Below, in pieces: positions 34,661 through 46,029 of a stretch of DNA of 64,000 nt. The position numbers were made by a program, and so were the translations under genes. The stretch's first letter is position 1. Each line of letters opens with the position of its first letter. This stretch comes from Persicaria tinctoria (lineage: Eukaryota > Streptophyta > Magnoliopsida > Caryophyllales > Polygonaceae), in NCBI GenBank assembly GCA_037127255.1, contig JBANSL010000013.1:19922688-19986687 (forward strand), in the 5' to 3' direction. The notes beneath the pieces were generated by a model. That model saw nothing but the letters and a program-made list of their open reading frames with translations, was not told the DNA's origin and did no database searches.

Positions 34661-36762
34661 TGTTGTGAGCTCAATTTACCATATTTTACAGTAACTTTAA
34701 TATCGTTTTTTGCATACTTTACATACATTTGGGTTAGCTAGTACAGAATCTATGTAGTTTATGTTTATTTGCCAAATTATGGAATCTACACCAGTTTCTG
34801 TTTAAATTTGCAAAATTCGAGACATTTTACAACAACTCTAAGGAAGGCCAGAAGAGCTCGGAAAACCAATACAGAAGTCCAAGTTCAAAGAAGCAGCGGA
34901 ACCAAGAGAATCAAGCTGAGAGCCCAGGCTACTCGATCTCGAGTAGGCCCTACTCGATCTAGACGAGCATGTCCGAGCACAGGCCTTGTCGACTAAGAGC
35001 AATGTCGAGAGCCAGACCAACCCAGCTCCGGAGCCCTACTCGATCTTGACAAGCCCTAGTCGAGATCAACGACGCCTCAGCGCCACGCCCGGAGTTGATG
35101 AGAAGAAGAGCTGGTCGACAAGCCGAGGACGACCAGGCAGCACTCGCTGCCAGCGACTCGACTCGCTGCAGCGGACCGCTCGCTGCCGCGGACCGCTCGC
35201 TGCAGCGGAAAAACTCGCTGCCAGCGGGATGCACCAAGCCGACGGAGAAGCCAACTCGCTCCAGCGGAAATGGGTTCTCGCACCCGCGGATCAACGCTCT
35301 CGCTGCAGCGGAAGAAGCGACTCGCTCCAGCGGAAGGGAAGTACGTAGTCGATGTAGACGAAGCCTTGTCGATGTCGATGAGCCCTTGTCGATGTCGAGT
35401 AGACCCGTATCTGGAATCGCGTCGACGTGAGCAGTCCGAGTAGAGTTGGGATTCCTTGGGAGCCGAGAAGACCAAAATCTATCCGATTTTATCTACATCT
35501 ATCATGGAAGAGAGTTTTATCCACTTGAGACAATTTCGATATATTTAGATTTAATTTCTTTATTGCTTTTATTTATCCTTAAGCATTTTAGATATAGTTT
35601 TAGATATAGATATAGATATTCTATCCTTGATTAGCAAGGAATAGAAGGCTATAAATAAAGCCCTAGGGGCTGGTTTTTCATGAATTCCATCACATATTCA
35701 ATTTCAGAGAGAAGTAAGTAGGAGTAGAGGTAGAGAAGTAGTTCCACAGAGACAGTTTAGGAATTCTAAGGTTTTTAGGGTTTGGCTTTCTGCGAAAGTT
35801 GATTGCCGGGATTGTAAAGGCTTTTGAATATAGTTTAATGCAAGTTTCTTTTTATACATCAATGTCTGCGATTGCGATGAGGAGCGAGTAGTCCACCCAC
35901 TTCTGGGGCTGGGGTGAGCCCGACGGTGGCCATGTGAGATGATGCAGTAAAGGTCAGATCTTTTTATGCAATTCGTCTTCTATCCCTATGAGCATGATTC
36001 TTTTGCGAGAGTTGAAGGTGATCCTTGTTTGTGTTATTGAAGCGAAAGTGATCTTAATGCAACTTGGATTAATTATGTAAAAAGGGTTAGTAACAATTAG
36101 GGTTTATGCGAAAGCCTCTATATGCCTATTTGTTAACAATGAAAGTTGTTTGATGGAAAACATGATCTTTTATGCCTTTATGTGTCACTTTGCATGGTTA
36201 TCGTTGTGGTGTTGATACCCTGGCCTTGGAAGTCTTTTATTATATTGATTTATTTCTGTCAAAAATCAGAGTTCTGTGTTCGAATTTGCAATTTAAGTTT
36301 TCTGAGTTTTCTAGTCGATACAGAGGAGCACCTTGTCGATCTCGAGTAGGACCCTTGTCGATATCGAGTTGGAACTAGTCTAGGTCGAGTTGAGTTTTCT
36401 TCTGTTGTCATCGATTTTCAGTTTCTGTTTTTGCCAGCTGTTGTCGATCTCGAGTAGGGTTCAGTCGAGATCGAGTACGCCTGTTGCTTTGTTTTATTTC
36501 CTGCTTTGCTTTGTCTTTTCTGTCTTCGTTTTGTTCATTGCTTTTATTTGTTATTTTCTTCTTTTGTTTCTGTCTTTTCTGCTGCTTGCCTGTGAGAATC
36601 TGTTGCTACCTAAGAACTGCTGACGTGCTTCCTTGTGGATTCGATCCTGACAATCTTCTACTACAACGGGAGGAAGTCTTGTATTTATTTGCTAAGACAG
36701 GGAAGTTAGTCTGAACTTTATTTTATATTTATTTCATACTTGTCCATCCTCCTGCAACAACA
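34661..36762 (+). repeat. 5' LTR of the 34661-43682 element
   Basis: 2102 bp, TGTTGTGAGC to TGCAACAACA. Positions about 34930-35410 contain an array of short palindromes: CTCGATCTCGAG and TCGAGATCGA types, then CTCGCTGCAGCGG types (35144-35335). More TCGATCTCGAGTA copies lie at 36335-36480. Confidence 0.95.
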
Positions 36763-36765
36763 AAT

Positions 36766-36783
36766 TGGCGCCGTTGCCGGGGA
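36766..36783 (+). other. Primer-binding site (tRNA-Asp)
   Basis: TGGCGCCGTTGCCGGGGA, 3 bp downstream of the 5' LTR, complementary to the tRNA-Asp 3' end. Confidence 0.95.
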
Positions 36784-36845
36784 GGCTATCATTCGCGCCT
36801 TAGGTAGTTAGATCTCACTTTTTCTTTGAGTTAATTTTCCGGTGT

Positions 36846-39656
36846 ATGCGCTGTTCTGGTCTACCACCCGAGTTTGACAGCTTAGACGAACCAGAGCGTT
36901 ACCTACACATCCACTCTAAACTCAAAAGGATCATGGCGGCCGCTGAAACACAAGAACAGCTGATTGCCAGGCTTACAAGGGAGCTAGCCGCAAAGGATAC
37001 CACTATAGCCAATGAAAGGGCAGCGAGGGAACAAGAAGCTGAGCGCGCAAGGCAAGCAGAAGCTGAGCTTGCCCAATATCCAACTACTGATGAGGATTAT
37101 ATGCATCCAACCCTCGTCGTGCCTGAATCGGCGATTCTTATCCCTGAAAACTCTTTTGAAATTCGCACTCAATTTCTTATAGAGCTTAAAAATAATGTCT
37201 TTTTTGGTAGATTTAATGAGTGTCCTCTTGAACATATTACGAACTTTTCTGACATGTGCCGTACTCTTGCTGAAGGTACAACTTTAGAATATGTCAAGAT
37301 GAAGTCTTTCCGCTGGTCGTTGGCAGGACCTGCACTGAAGTGGCTTGAAGGGCTTAAACCAAGATCACTGACAACATGGGCCCAAGTAGAGCAAGAGTTT
37401 CTGAACAAATTCTTCCCACCTGCCAAAACAGCACATCTCCGCCAGAAAATCACCGCCTTCAAACAGAAGCAAGGGGAACCGCTGGCAAAAGCATGGGAGC
37501 GCTACAAGGAACTTCTGCTATCTTTCCCTACTCATGGACATCCACCCTACGTCATTCAGGAGATCTTCTTCAACTCTCTTGATCAAGTCACTAAGGACAG
37601 AATCAACCACCATACTCGCTATGAGTATCTGACAATACCGCCAAGTGACGCATGTGGTGTGCTAAAGAAGCTCACCAACTACGACAACAAGTATGGGTCT
37701 ACTGCAACTTATGAAGAGAACCCATACGCCAGGCCAGCACCTTCCATGTCCCTCTATGAGCCTCCTAAGAAAATTGATCCGGACGTAAGGGAACAGTACT
37801 ACAGAGATCAGAACAAGAAGCTCATAAAGCAAGTAAAGTATCTTTCTGTCAACCAGCCTTGCATTGAATGCGGATCGCAACGGCACACCACTCCTGAGTG
37901 CCCACAAACAGAGCAAGTCAGGATGGCAGAACACCACGAGGAGGTAGCTTACGCAGGGGGTTCAAATCGCTACATAGGGGACCAAAGGTTTCAGCAACCA
38001 CAATGGAACCAAGGTGTCCCTAGGAACCCCCCGCCCTATAGAGCTCCAGGACATCCGGAAAGAGACCAGAAAAAGGATGATATACAGACAGTCCTGGAGG
38101 AAATACGGAGGAATCACTCAGAAACTAGGCATTCCTTCAACTCCGTCTACACTCAGATGCAAGGGGTCAACTCTAGGCTTGGGGAGATTGATATATGGCG
38201 AAAATCAGTTGATACACAGATTGGTCAGCTGGCAGCAGGAATCCCCAGACAGTCGGGTGCGCTCCCTGGGTCTTCAGAACCAAATCCTAAGGGAAAGACT
38301 GGGCACATCGCTGCTGTAAAACTCAGAAGCGGACATCAACTGCAAGAGCCAGATGTCGGAAAGCAGCAGAACGGCGAAGAACAGCAAGTCGACATCGACA
38401 ACACTGTAGTCGACATCGAGGAGGGCCTAGTCGACGTAGAGGAGAAACTTCAGAAACCATCGTCTGCACTGAACAGCAACACGACTGCACCTAACCTCGT
38501 CGAGATCGACAAGGACCTAGTCGATGTCAAGGAGCCCCTAGTCGACATAGAGCAGCCTGCAGCACCTTCGACATCTGTTCTGGCTCCGAATCTGAAAAAG
38601 AAACTGCCTTTCCCCACCAAATCTCCAAAAGACTCGGCAGAAAAGAAATTTCAGCGCTTCATCAAGATGCTTCAGAAACTCAACGTCACCATCCCCTTCA
38701 CAGAAACTCTCAATGAAATGCCATCTTACTACAAATTCCTGAAGGAGATACTAAGCAAAAAGCGATCGATGGTTGAAATTACAGAGGAATGCAGCCATTT
38801 GGATATACTGGAGAAAAGGCCGGATCCAGGTAAGTTTGCTATAACCATTGGATTTGGTCCATACAAAGTTAATGCTTTATGTGATCTTGGAGCTAGTGTG
38901 AGTATAATGCCTTTAACAATTTGGTCCAAGATTAAGATAGGTGCCCTGGAGCCTGTGGATGCTAGACTTTATATGGCCAACAACACGGTGGTCATTCCAA
39001 CAGGCATGGTGGACAATGTACCAGTACAAGTAGGTAAATTCTTTGTCCCTGCTGATTTCCTAGTTATTGATATGCAAGAAGATCCTGCTTGTCCAATTAT
39101 TCTAGGGAGACCCTTCTTGGCGACGGTGGATGCCAACATAAGCGTAAGGAAAGGAGTGCTCACCTTCAACATCAACGATGAGGTAATTGAGTATTCCTTT
39201 AATAAAACTGAAAGACATACAGGTCCAATGGAAGAGGTGAAATCTATCTCAGCTGGCTACATCACCTGCGGGGAACCCAAGGTCAGAAATATGACCCCTG
39301 AGGAGCTGGAAAAAAGGAACATGGAGGCCCAGGTGGAGGAGATCATGGCAATCCTAAAGGAGGACGCAGAAAATCCAATCGACACAAATGAAGGTACGTC
39401 GTTATGGATTAATTATTTTTCGGATGCCTTGACAGGAACTAAGTATGGGGTCAAGATCGACCAAGACTCCTCGACATCGAGGACCCTAGTCGATCTCGAC
39501 AAGACACAGAAGCCTCCACCAGCACCAGCGTCATCGAGCAGCAACACAGAAGCTGAGGGCTACTCGACATCGACTAGGCTTGTCGAGATTGACCACCACC
39601 AGGCTCCACCAGCTCCTGCTTCCTCGACGCTGCAGCCACTAGGAGCAGAAACCTAA
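36846..39656 (+). CDS. Gag-protease polyprotein of an Athila-like element
   Basis: 936 residues, uninterrupted. Residues about 35-80 are a coiled coil. About 115-265 are the retrotransposon Gag domain (ITNFSDMCRTL, LKWLEGL, FLNKFFPP). A CCHC zinc knuckle CIECGSQRHTTPEC lies at about 339-352. About 505-580 is an Asp/Glu-rich linker with repeated LVDI(E/D) units. A pepsin-type retroviral protease with active-site motif DLGAS lies at about 680 and its partner ILGRPFL at about 755. A second run of the motif closes the protein (about 870-915). The protein would form the particle and process itself, but no reverse transcriptase follows. The linker DNA is the same TCGACATCGA motif that fills the LTR arrays. 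Confidence 0.9.
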   Translation: MRCSGLPPEFDSLDEPERYLHIHSKLKRIMAAAETQEQLIARLTRELAAKDTTIANERAAREQEAERARQAEAELAQYPTTDEDYMHPTLVVPESAILIPENSFEIRTQFLIELKNNVFFGRFNECPLEHITNFSDMCRTLAEGTTLEYVKMKSFRWSLAGPALKWLEGLKPRSLTTWAQVEQEFLNKFFPPAKTAHLRQKITAFKQKQGEPLAKAWERYKELLLSFPTHGHPPYVIQEIFFNSLDQVTKDRINHHTRYEYLTIPPSDACGVLKKLTNYDNKYGSTATYEENPYARPAPSMSLYEPPKKIDPDVREQYYRDQNKKLIKQVKYLSVNQPCIECGSQRHTTPECPQTEQVRMAEHHEEVAYAGGSNRYIGDQRFQQPQWNQGVPRNPPPYRAPGHPERDQKKDDIQTVLEEIRRNHSETRHSFNSVYTQMQGVNSRLGEIDIWRKSVDTQIGQLAAGIPRQSGALPGSSEPNPKGKTGHIAAVKLRSGHQLQEPDVGKQQNGEEQQVDIDNTVVDIEEGLVDVEEKLQKPSSALNSNTTAPNLVEIDKDLVDVKEPLVDIEQPAAPSTSVLAPNLKKKLPFPTKSPKDSAEKKFQRFIKMLQKLNVTIPFTETLNEMPSYYKFLKEILSKKRSMVEITEECSHLDILEKRPDPGKFAITIGFGPYKVNALCDLGASVSIMPLTIWSKIKIGALEPVDARLYMANNTVVIPTGMVDNVPVQVGKFFVPADFLVIDMQEDPACPIILGRPFLATVDANISVRKGVLTFNINDEVIEYSFNKTERHTGPMEEVKSISAGYITCGEPKVRNMTPEELEKRNMEAQVEEIMAILKEDAENPIDTNEGTSLWINYFSDALTGTKYGVKIDQDSSTSRTLVDLDKTQKPPPAPASSSSNTEAEGYSTSTRLVEIDHHQAPPAPASSTLQPLGAET

Positions 39657-40118
39657 TCGACATCGAGTAGGCCACTCGATGTCGACAAGCCCTCGACTTC
39701 ACCAGCTCCTGCATTCTCGAGCATCCCACCACCAGAACCTGCAGACCCGTCGAGATCGACTAACCCTAGTCGAGATCGACCAAACACTGTGGTCCCCGAT
39801 TCCGTCGCTGCAAAGGTAAGCCAAGGTATGGATCTCTCTTCTCCTATTTCCATTAAAGATCTATCTATACATAGGAGAGGTTTGCCTTGGTATGTGCGCT
39901 TATGTAGGATATCCAATGATGAGCCCAAGGAGTATGAAGTTGGAGACAAGCTCTATGTCTCTAAATCAAAGGATCATTGGTTCCCTAACAAATTCAACAA
40001 GAAACGGATGGGACCTTTCATGGTGAACAAGATCCATTCTGGAGGATTCCAACTGATGGACAAGAATGAAGTCTTATTTGAGGCCCAGGCTACATGGGCC
40101 TTGCAAATGCCACCTTGA
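39657..40118 (+). pseudogene. Integrase C-terminal remnant
   Basis: From about 39894 the frame reads YEVGDKLYVSKSK, FPNKFNKKRMGPF and VNKIHSGGFQL, the C-terminal region of Athila/Tat-type integrases that follows the catalytic core. Upstream, 39657-39788 continues the TCGACATCGA-type motif array out of frame. The join from protease linker to integrase tail marks the internal deletion that removed the rest of pol. Confidence 0.7.
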
Positions 40119-41597
40119 GCTAAATGGAAAGTCGGCCTAGCGACTATAAAATCTAGAGCTTGTACATAGACTTTTTAGGACTTTTTGAGACTTTGTTTTT
40201 GGTTTAAAACACTTTTAGTTTTGCTATTGTGGGTATATGTCTTCTACACTTTTCAGGTCCATGGATAGAGGCAAGCTATATAAACATTCATACTCGGCCC
40301 AGGCGATTCCTTCATTCCATATTAAGACGATCTGCACACCTGTCTAGTGAGTTTCTTTCTTTACCCTTGTTTTTATACAGTGAGGACACTGTAATGTTTA
40401 AGTATGGGGTGGGGGAAGGGCTTACTTTGTGCATATTTGCCATATTTGACATTATTTGTGCATGTTTAGAATTTATTTCTTTGAATTGCTACATGGCTAT
40501 TTTGGAATGCATTATTTATCTATGTGCTTATATGCATGATTTCCAAAAGTTTGAAAAATGACCCCATTGAAAATTTTGAATAATGTCATGGAAGCTTATA
40601 TTGAACTCGACGATGCAAAATTAGATTCATCAGAGATATAGCATGAAATTGCCTAGTAAAGGGAAGTCATAATGAAGTGCATATTTTTATGAAAACCATA
40701 GAAGGAGGTAAAATTTGATGTTGCTTTTGACATGTTGCATGATAAGATGATGGAGGAATTTATATTTCCATATAATGCTCATTGCTTGAAATCCTAGCCT
40801 TACCTATGCTTATGCATCACAAAAGCCATAATATGCCTTATTTCAGTTATTGCTCCACATGATCTAAATATTTTCCATTCTTTACCTTATCCGGGGATTA
40901 TGTTGAGAATGATGTTACATTATGGAGATGTTATATGGTGTTTGTGATTGTTATCATATTTGGAGTTTGGAAGGAAATTGTTTGGAATATGGAAAATTTA
41001 ATGAGTCAAAGAAAATCCAATCACCTCAGGAGATAAAGGTAGATTGACCCTGCTCTCTGAGATAATAGTTTGGAGAGATGGGACACATTGTGAGGAGTCC
41101 AAAGCACTAAGTATCCGGGGCCATTCATGACACCCATGTTTGCGACTCGCGAGAAGGCAGTGCTGAGGTCAGAGAGGTAAAAGCATTATTGATGATAAAA
41201 GCATTATGAAAGGTGATGAAACTTATGAAAAAGAATGTGGAAATTCAATTTGGAAGTACTCCATTTCCCCGGATTATTAGCACCACATTGCCAGAAATTG
41301 CCCACCTTTTAGCCTTTTACCAAATCTACTCCTTGTTTGAGCTTAAATTGAAGTCCTCTTGATTATCAATGCTTTGTCACTTATGAATGTTTTTTGCATA
41401 ACCCTCCTTTTGTGAGTAGATGTTGCTCTTTAAATTGCACATGCATGGATTTGTGACACTAGTACCTTTTCGAGGATGGTAATTGACTGTTGGGTTATAT
41501 AAGAATGAATCTGATATGTTGAGAGTTTTTGATTTCTTCCCCTGAATGACAGATAAAAGTATTGCTTGAGGACAAGCAAGCTTAAGTATGGGGTGTT
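40119..41597 (+). other. 3' non-coding internal region with internal PPT-like tract
   Basis: No gene. Hairpin CAGTGAGGACACTG at 40378-40391 is followed by TTTAAGTATGGGGTGGGGG (40397-40415). The conserved block with CATTCATGACACCCATG lies at 41105-41152. The true polypurine tract TTAAGTATGGGGTG (41582-41595) abuts the 3' LTR. Confidence 0.75.
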
Positions 41598-43682
41598 TGT
41601 TGTGAGCTGAATTTACCATATTTTACAGTAACTTTAATATCGTTTTTTGCATACTTTACATACATTTGGGTTAGCTAGTACATAATCTATGTAGTTTATG
41701 TTTATTTGCCAAATTATGGAATCTACACCAGTTTCTGTTTAAATTTGCAAAATTCGAGACATTTTACAGCAACTCTAAGGAAGGCCAGAAGAGCTCGGAA
41801 AACCAATACAGAAGTCCAAGGTCAAAGAAGCAGCGGAACCAAGAGAATCAAGTTGAGAGCCCAGGCTACTCGATCTCGAGTAGGCCCTACTCGATCTAGA
41901 AGAGCATGTCCGAGCACAGGCCTTGTCGACTAAGAGCAATGTCGAGAGCCAGACCAACCCAGCTCCGGAGCCCTACTCGATCTCGACAAGCCCTAGTCGA
42001 GATCGACGACGCCTCAGCGCCACGCCCGGAGTTGACGAGAAGAAGAGCTGGTCGACAAGCCGAGGACGACCAGGCGGCACTCGCTGCCAGCGACTCGACT
42101 CGCTGCAGCGGACCGCTTGCTGCCGCGGAAAAACTCGCTTCCAGCGGGATGCACCAAGCCGACGGAGAAGCCAACTCGCTCCAGCGGAAATGGGTTCTCG
42201 CACCCGCGGATCAACGCTCTCGCTGCAGCAGAAGAAGCGACTCGCTCCAGCAGAAGGGAAGTACGTAGTCGATGTAGACGAAGCCTTGTCGATGTCGACG
42301 AGCCTTTGTCGATGTCGAGTAGACCCGTATCTGGAATCGCGTCGACGTGAGCAGTCCGAGTAGAGTTGGGATTCCTTGGGAGCCGAGAAGACCAAAATCT
42401 ATCCGATTTTATCTACATCTATCATGGAAGAGAGTTTTATCCACTTGAGACAATTTAGATATATTTAGATTTAATTTCTTTATTGCTTTTATTTATCCTT
42501 AAGCATTTTAGATATAGTTTTAGATATAGATATAGATATTCTATCCTTGATTAGCAAGGAATAGAAGGCTATAAATACAGCCCTAGGGGCTGGTTTTTCA
42601 TGAATTCCATCACATATTCAATTTCAGAGAGAAGTAAGTAGAAGTAGAGGTAGAGAAGTAGTTCCACAGAGACAGTTTAGGAATTCTAAGGTTTTTAGGG
42701 TTTGGCTTTCTGCGAAAGTTGATTGCCGGGATTGTAAAGGCTTTTGAATATAGTTTAATGCAAGTTTCTTTTTATACATCAATGTCTGCGATTGCGATGA
42801 GGAGCGAGTAGTCCACCCACTTCTGGGGCTGGGGTGAGCCCGACGGTGGCCATGTGAGATGATGCAGTAAAGGTCAGATCTTTTTATGCAATTCGTCTTC
42901 TATCCCTATGAGCATGATTCTTTTGCGAGAGTTGAAGGTGATCCTTGTTTGTGTTATTGAAGCGAAAGTGATCTTAATGCAACTTGGATTAATTATGTAA
43001 AAAGGGTTAGTAACAATTAGGGTTTATGCGAAAGCCTCTATATGCCTATTTGTTAACAATGAAAGTTGTTTGATGGAAAACATGATCTTTTATGCCTTTA
43101 TGTGTCACTTTGCATGGTTATCGTTGTGGTGTTGATACCCTGGCCTTGGAAGTCTTTTATTATATTGATTTATTTCTGTCAAAAATCAGAGTTCTGTGTT
43201 CGAATTTGCAATTTAAGTTTTCTGAGTTTTCTAGTCGATACAGAGGAGCACCTTGTCGATCTCGAGTAGGACCCTTGTCGATATCGAGTTGGAACTAGTC
43301 TAGGTCGAGTTGAGTTTTCTTCTGTTGTCATCGATTTTCAGTTTCTGTTTTTGCCAGCTGTTGTCGATCTCGAGTAGGGTTCAGTCGAGATCGAGTACGC
43401 CTGTTGCTTTGTTTTATTTCCTGCTTTGCTTTGTCTTTTCTGTCTTCGTTTTGTTCATTGCTTTTATTTGTTATTTTCTTCTTTTGTTTCTGTCTTTTCT
43501 ACTGCTTGTCTGTGAGAATCTGTTGCTACCTAAGAACGGCTGACGTGCTTCCTCGTGGATTCGATCCTGACAACCTTCTACTACAACGGGAGGAAGTCTT
43601 GTATTTATTTGCTAAGACAGGGAAGTCAGTCTGAACTTTATTTTATATTTATTTCATACTTGACCATCCTCCTGCAACAACA
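41598..43682 (+). repeat. 3' LTR of the 34661-43682 element
   Basis: 2085 bp, exactly 17 bp shorter than the 5' LTR. The missing piece is one unit of the CTCGCTGCAGCGG array (compare 42100-42135 with 35160-35215). Confidence 0.95.
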
Positions 43683-44417
43683 GTTTGCAATGGTCGATGG
43701 GAGCATCTCAGAGGAGGATGGGTGTATCAAGGTCAAAACGCCCACAAAATAATGCTCATAGAGAAGACCATGTCGTTTGGGTCCGTCAAGAGTAAGATAA
43801 TGGAGAAGCTCGCGGTTGACCCGAGGTGCTATGAGTTGGAGTTGAAATATCTACTCGATACGAAGATGGAGGGATGTTATCCGATTCAAGTGGATGATGA
43901 AAGTGATTGGGATGCTTTCAAGTACTGCAACTCAAGGGGTGGCGATGGCACATGGCCCCTTCCTTTGTACGCATAGGTGAACGAAGGTGGAAGCCAACAT
44001 GGAAGTCGCTCCATGGTTGGGAACATGGAACAACGCAGCAAATCACCAGGCGGAGACAACAAAACACTCGTGGTGGAAGAGGGTGGTTTGATTGATATGA
44101 TAGTCGATGGGTCCAACTTGCATCTTCTTCTGAATTCGGATAACGGCTCGGATAACACCATTGATGGCAAGGAAAATACTTTATCTGGCAAGGAAAATCA
44201 CACTGCTGGCAAGGTCATCCAGACAGCTAGGGCAGAACCAACAACCGTCACTCCGGTGACGAGAGGTAAACTGTTGGACGTGGACCGGGGGAAACAGATT
44301 GTATGTCTGATTAGTGATGAAGAGGATAATATATACGTGGGTGGTTCGTTCACCGGAAGCGTCGGAGGACATAAGGATTGTCTGTTGGGTATGTTCACGC
44401 GGGTAGTATTTTGGTAG

Positions 44418-45958
44418 TATGCGTGTCAAATAGGGGAACTTCGGGGTTTTGGTCGTTTCCTTTGTGCATAACTTGGCGTTCGGTGTCACAGATGTACAGG
44501 GTTTTGTTCTATCTAGCCATTATAATATTTTCCCTAGCCACTCTCATTAATTACCAAGCTAGTAGCTTGTAATCCCTTACTACATTTTACATTGCTCAAA
44601 AACCGTGACACCGTAAAAAAACCGACATTTACACCTAGCATCTTCTGTAATGAGGCAACAATAACCATACCCATATACAACAAAGTTGGCGCAGTCTCCA
44701 AAACCATACATTTGTAGTCAACAACACATGTTTCCAAAAGTTCTAATGCGTACAAGTGTTTTATAGTCAACCAAACACAACGAAAAACACCAAAAGCTAT
44801 CCATAACGAACAACAACATGTCCTAACAAACAGAAGTAAAAAAAATGTTCACTACGCTTTTACATTAGGTGACACTCGTCAGAACACCCATCTTCGAGAA
44901 CTAGTTGGACCTCCCTCTAAAATATTTCGCCGGAGGAATGGCAAGAATCGACTGCACAAATATCATAAGAGAGTAACGATGTTCACATCACGAACAAAAA
45001 AAAAATAACGCCCCTAATCTGTTGGCTCATAAGAGATTACAACTGATTCATTCTTGCTCGAAGGCGTCGCAACCTTTTTTCCTTTCCCTTTTGCCATTGT
45101 GTCCTTAATCTGTCATTCAGATAACACCCATTTCAGCAATAATCCTAGCCAGTACATACGAATGCATAGCCAGTCAAAATAATTATTCTGTTAGACATTT
45201 TGATATTTTCCAAATGACAACATCACACAGTTGCTTGGAAAAACCATCAACAACTGATAACACCACACAAATGACAACACCACGACAATGCTTTGAAAAA
45301 CCATCACCAAATGATAACACCACATAAATGGTTTCAAGATCTCTGTTTTTTTTATTCAATATACAAGAGTAACCAAGCTCAAACAACTTCATATCCATAT
45401 GCTGTTTTTTAGGTACAATTCTTACAGATCTCACCATTGATTTCATTTTATGCTACAAAATGCTATTAGTTTCCCTTAATTCCCCAAATCAAAGCCACCC
45501 CAGATTTTTCTATACCTAGCCATTCAATCGTTTCCCCTATCCACAAGAAGGACCCCGCTCGCCATTGACGAGTTATAACATTCCCAATTTCATTGTTTCA
45601 TTAGGGTTGTCTAACCTTTTATACCCTTTTTCGACCTTCAATTTCATCCCTAACTTATCATCAATGGCAACTCTCCACCCCTATCCCCAAACCGTCCACC
45701 ACATTTACAATTAGGGTTTCCCGTTCCCATGTTTCGAACCCCATCCACCCAATTCTTCCAACCGGCCCTAAATTGAATTTACATGCATTGAAACCCCCTA
45801 ACTACCATTAAAGGAGAAAACTTTGAGATAGAGGACGGGGGATTACCTCTCTTCAATGGCGGTTTTCGGGTACAAGGGGTGTTGTCTCTCTCCAATGTCG
45901 GGTCGTCCCTCACTTCCCTTCTCGCTCTCAGTTCCAGCGTCGCTGCAGCCCCCCCCCC

Positions 45959-46029
<71 letters not shown>

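Larger units (their letters stand above)
34661..43682 (+). mobile_element. Athila-like LTR retrotransposon lacking reverse transcriptase, TSD GTTTG
   Basis: 9022 bp with two full LTRs, GTTTG at 34656-34660 and 43683-43687, a tRNA-Asp primer site and a polypurine tract at 41582-41597. It encodes a long Gag-protease ORF and keeps a C-terminal piece of integrase. Reverse transcriptase, RNase H and the integrase core are absent between 39656 and 39789. The LTRs differ by few substitutions and one 17-bp unit, so the insertion is fairly recent. Confidence 0.95.
34519..44417 (+). pseudogene. MULE N-terminal PB1-like domain protein, interrupted
   Basis: Exon 1 is short (ATG at 34519, donor at 34523). 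Exon 2 starts at 34627 and is interrupted after 34660 by the LTR element. The frame resumes at 43688, once one copy of the GTTTG duplication is removed, and runs to a TAG at 43974-43976; a further 146 codons are open in the same frame to 44417. The domain (NGRWEH near the start, KIMEKLAVD, ELELKYLL, VDDESDWDAFKYC) has the fold order of the PB1-like domain found at the N-terminus of many plant MuDR transposases and on some captured genes. The extension is Gly/Asn-rich with no known motif. No transposase core follows. Confidence 0.6.

Noticed and set aside
34986..35475. Several overlapping frames of 60-146 codons in all phases (also at 41896-42395, 2522-3041 and 23517-24103)
   Set aside because: They arise from GC-rich palindrome arrays in LTRs, which lack stops in every frame; no shared protein features.
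43310..43634. Leu/Phe-rich frames resembling membrane proteins (also 36390-36714)
   Set aside because: T-rich LTR sequence present in both LTRs; hydrophobicity follows from base composition.
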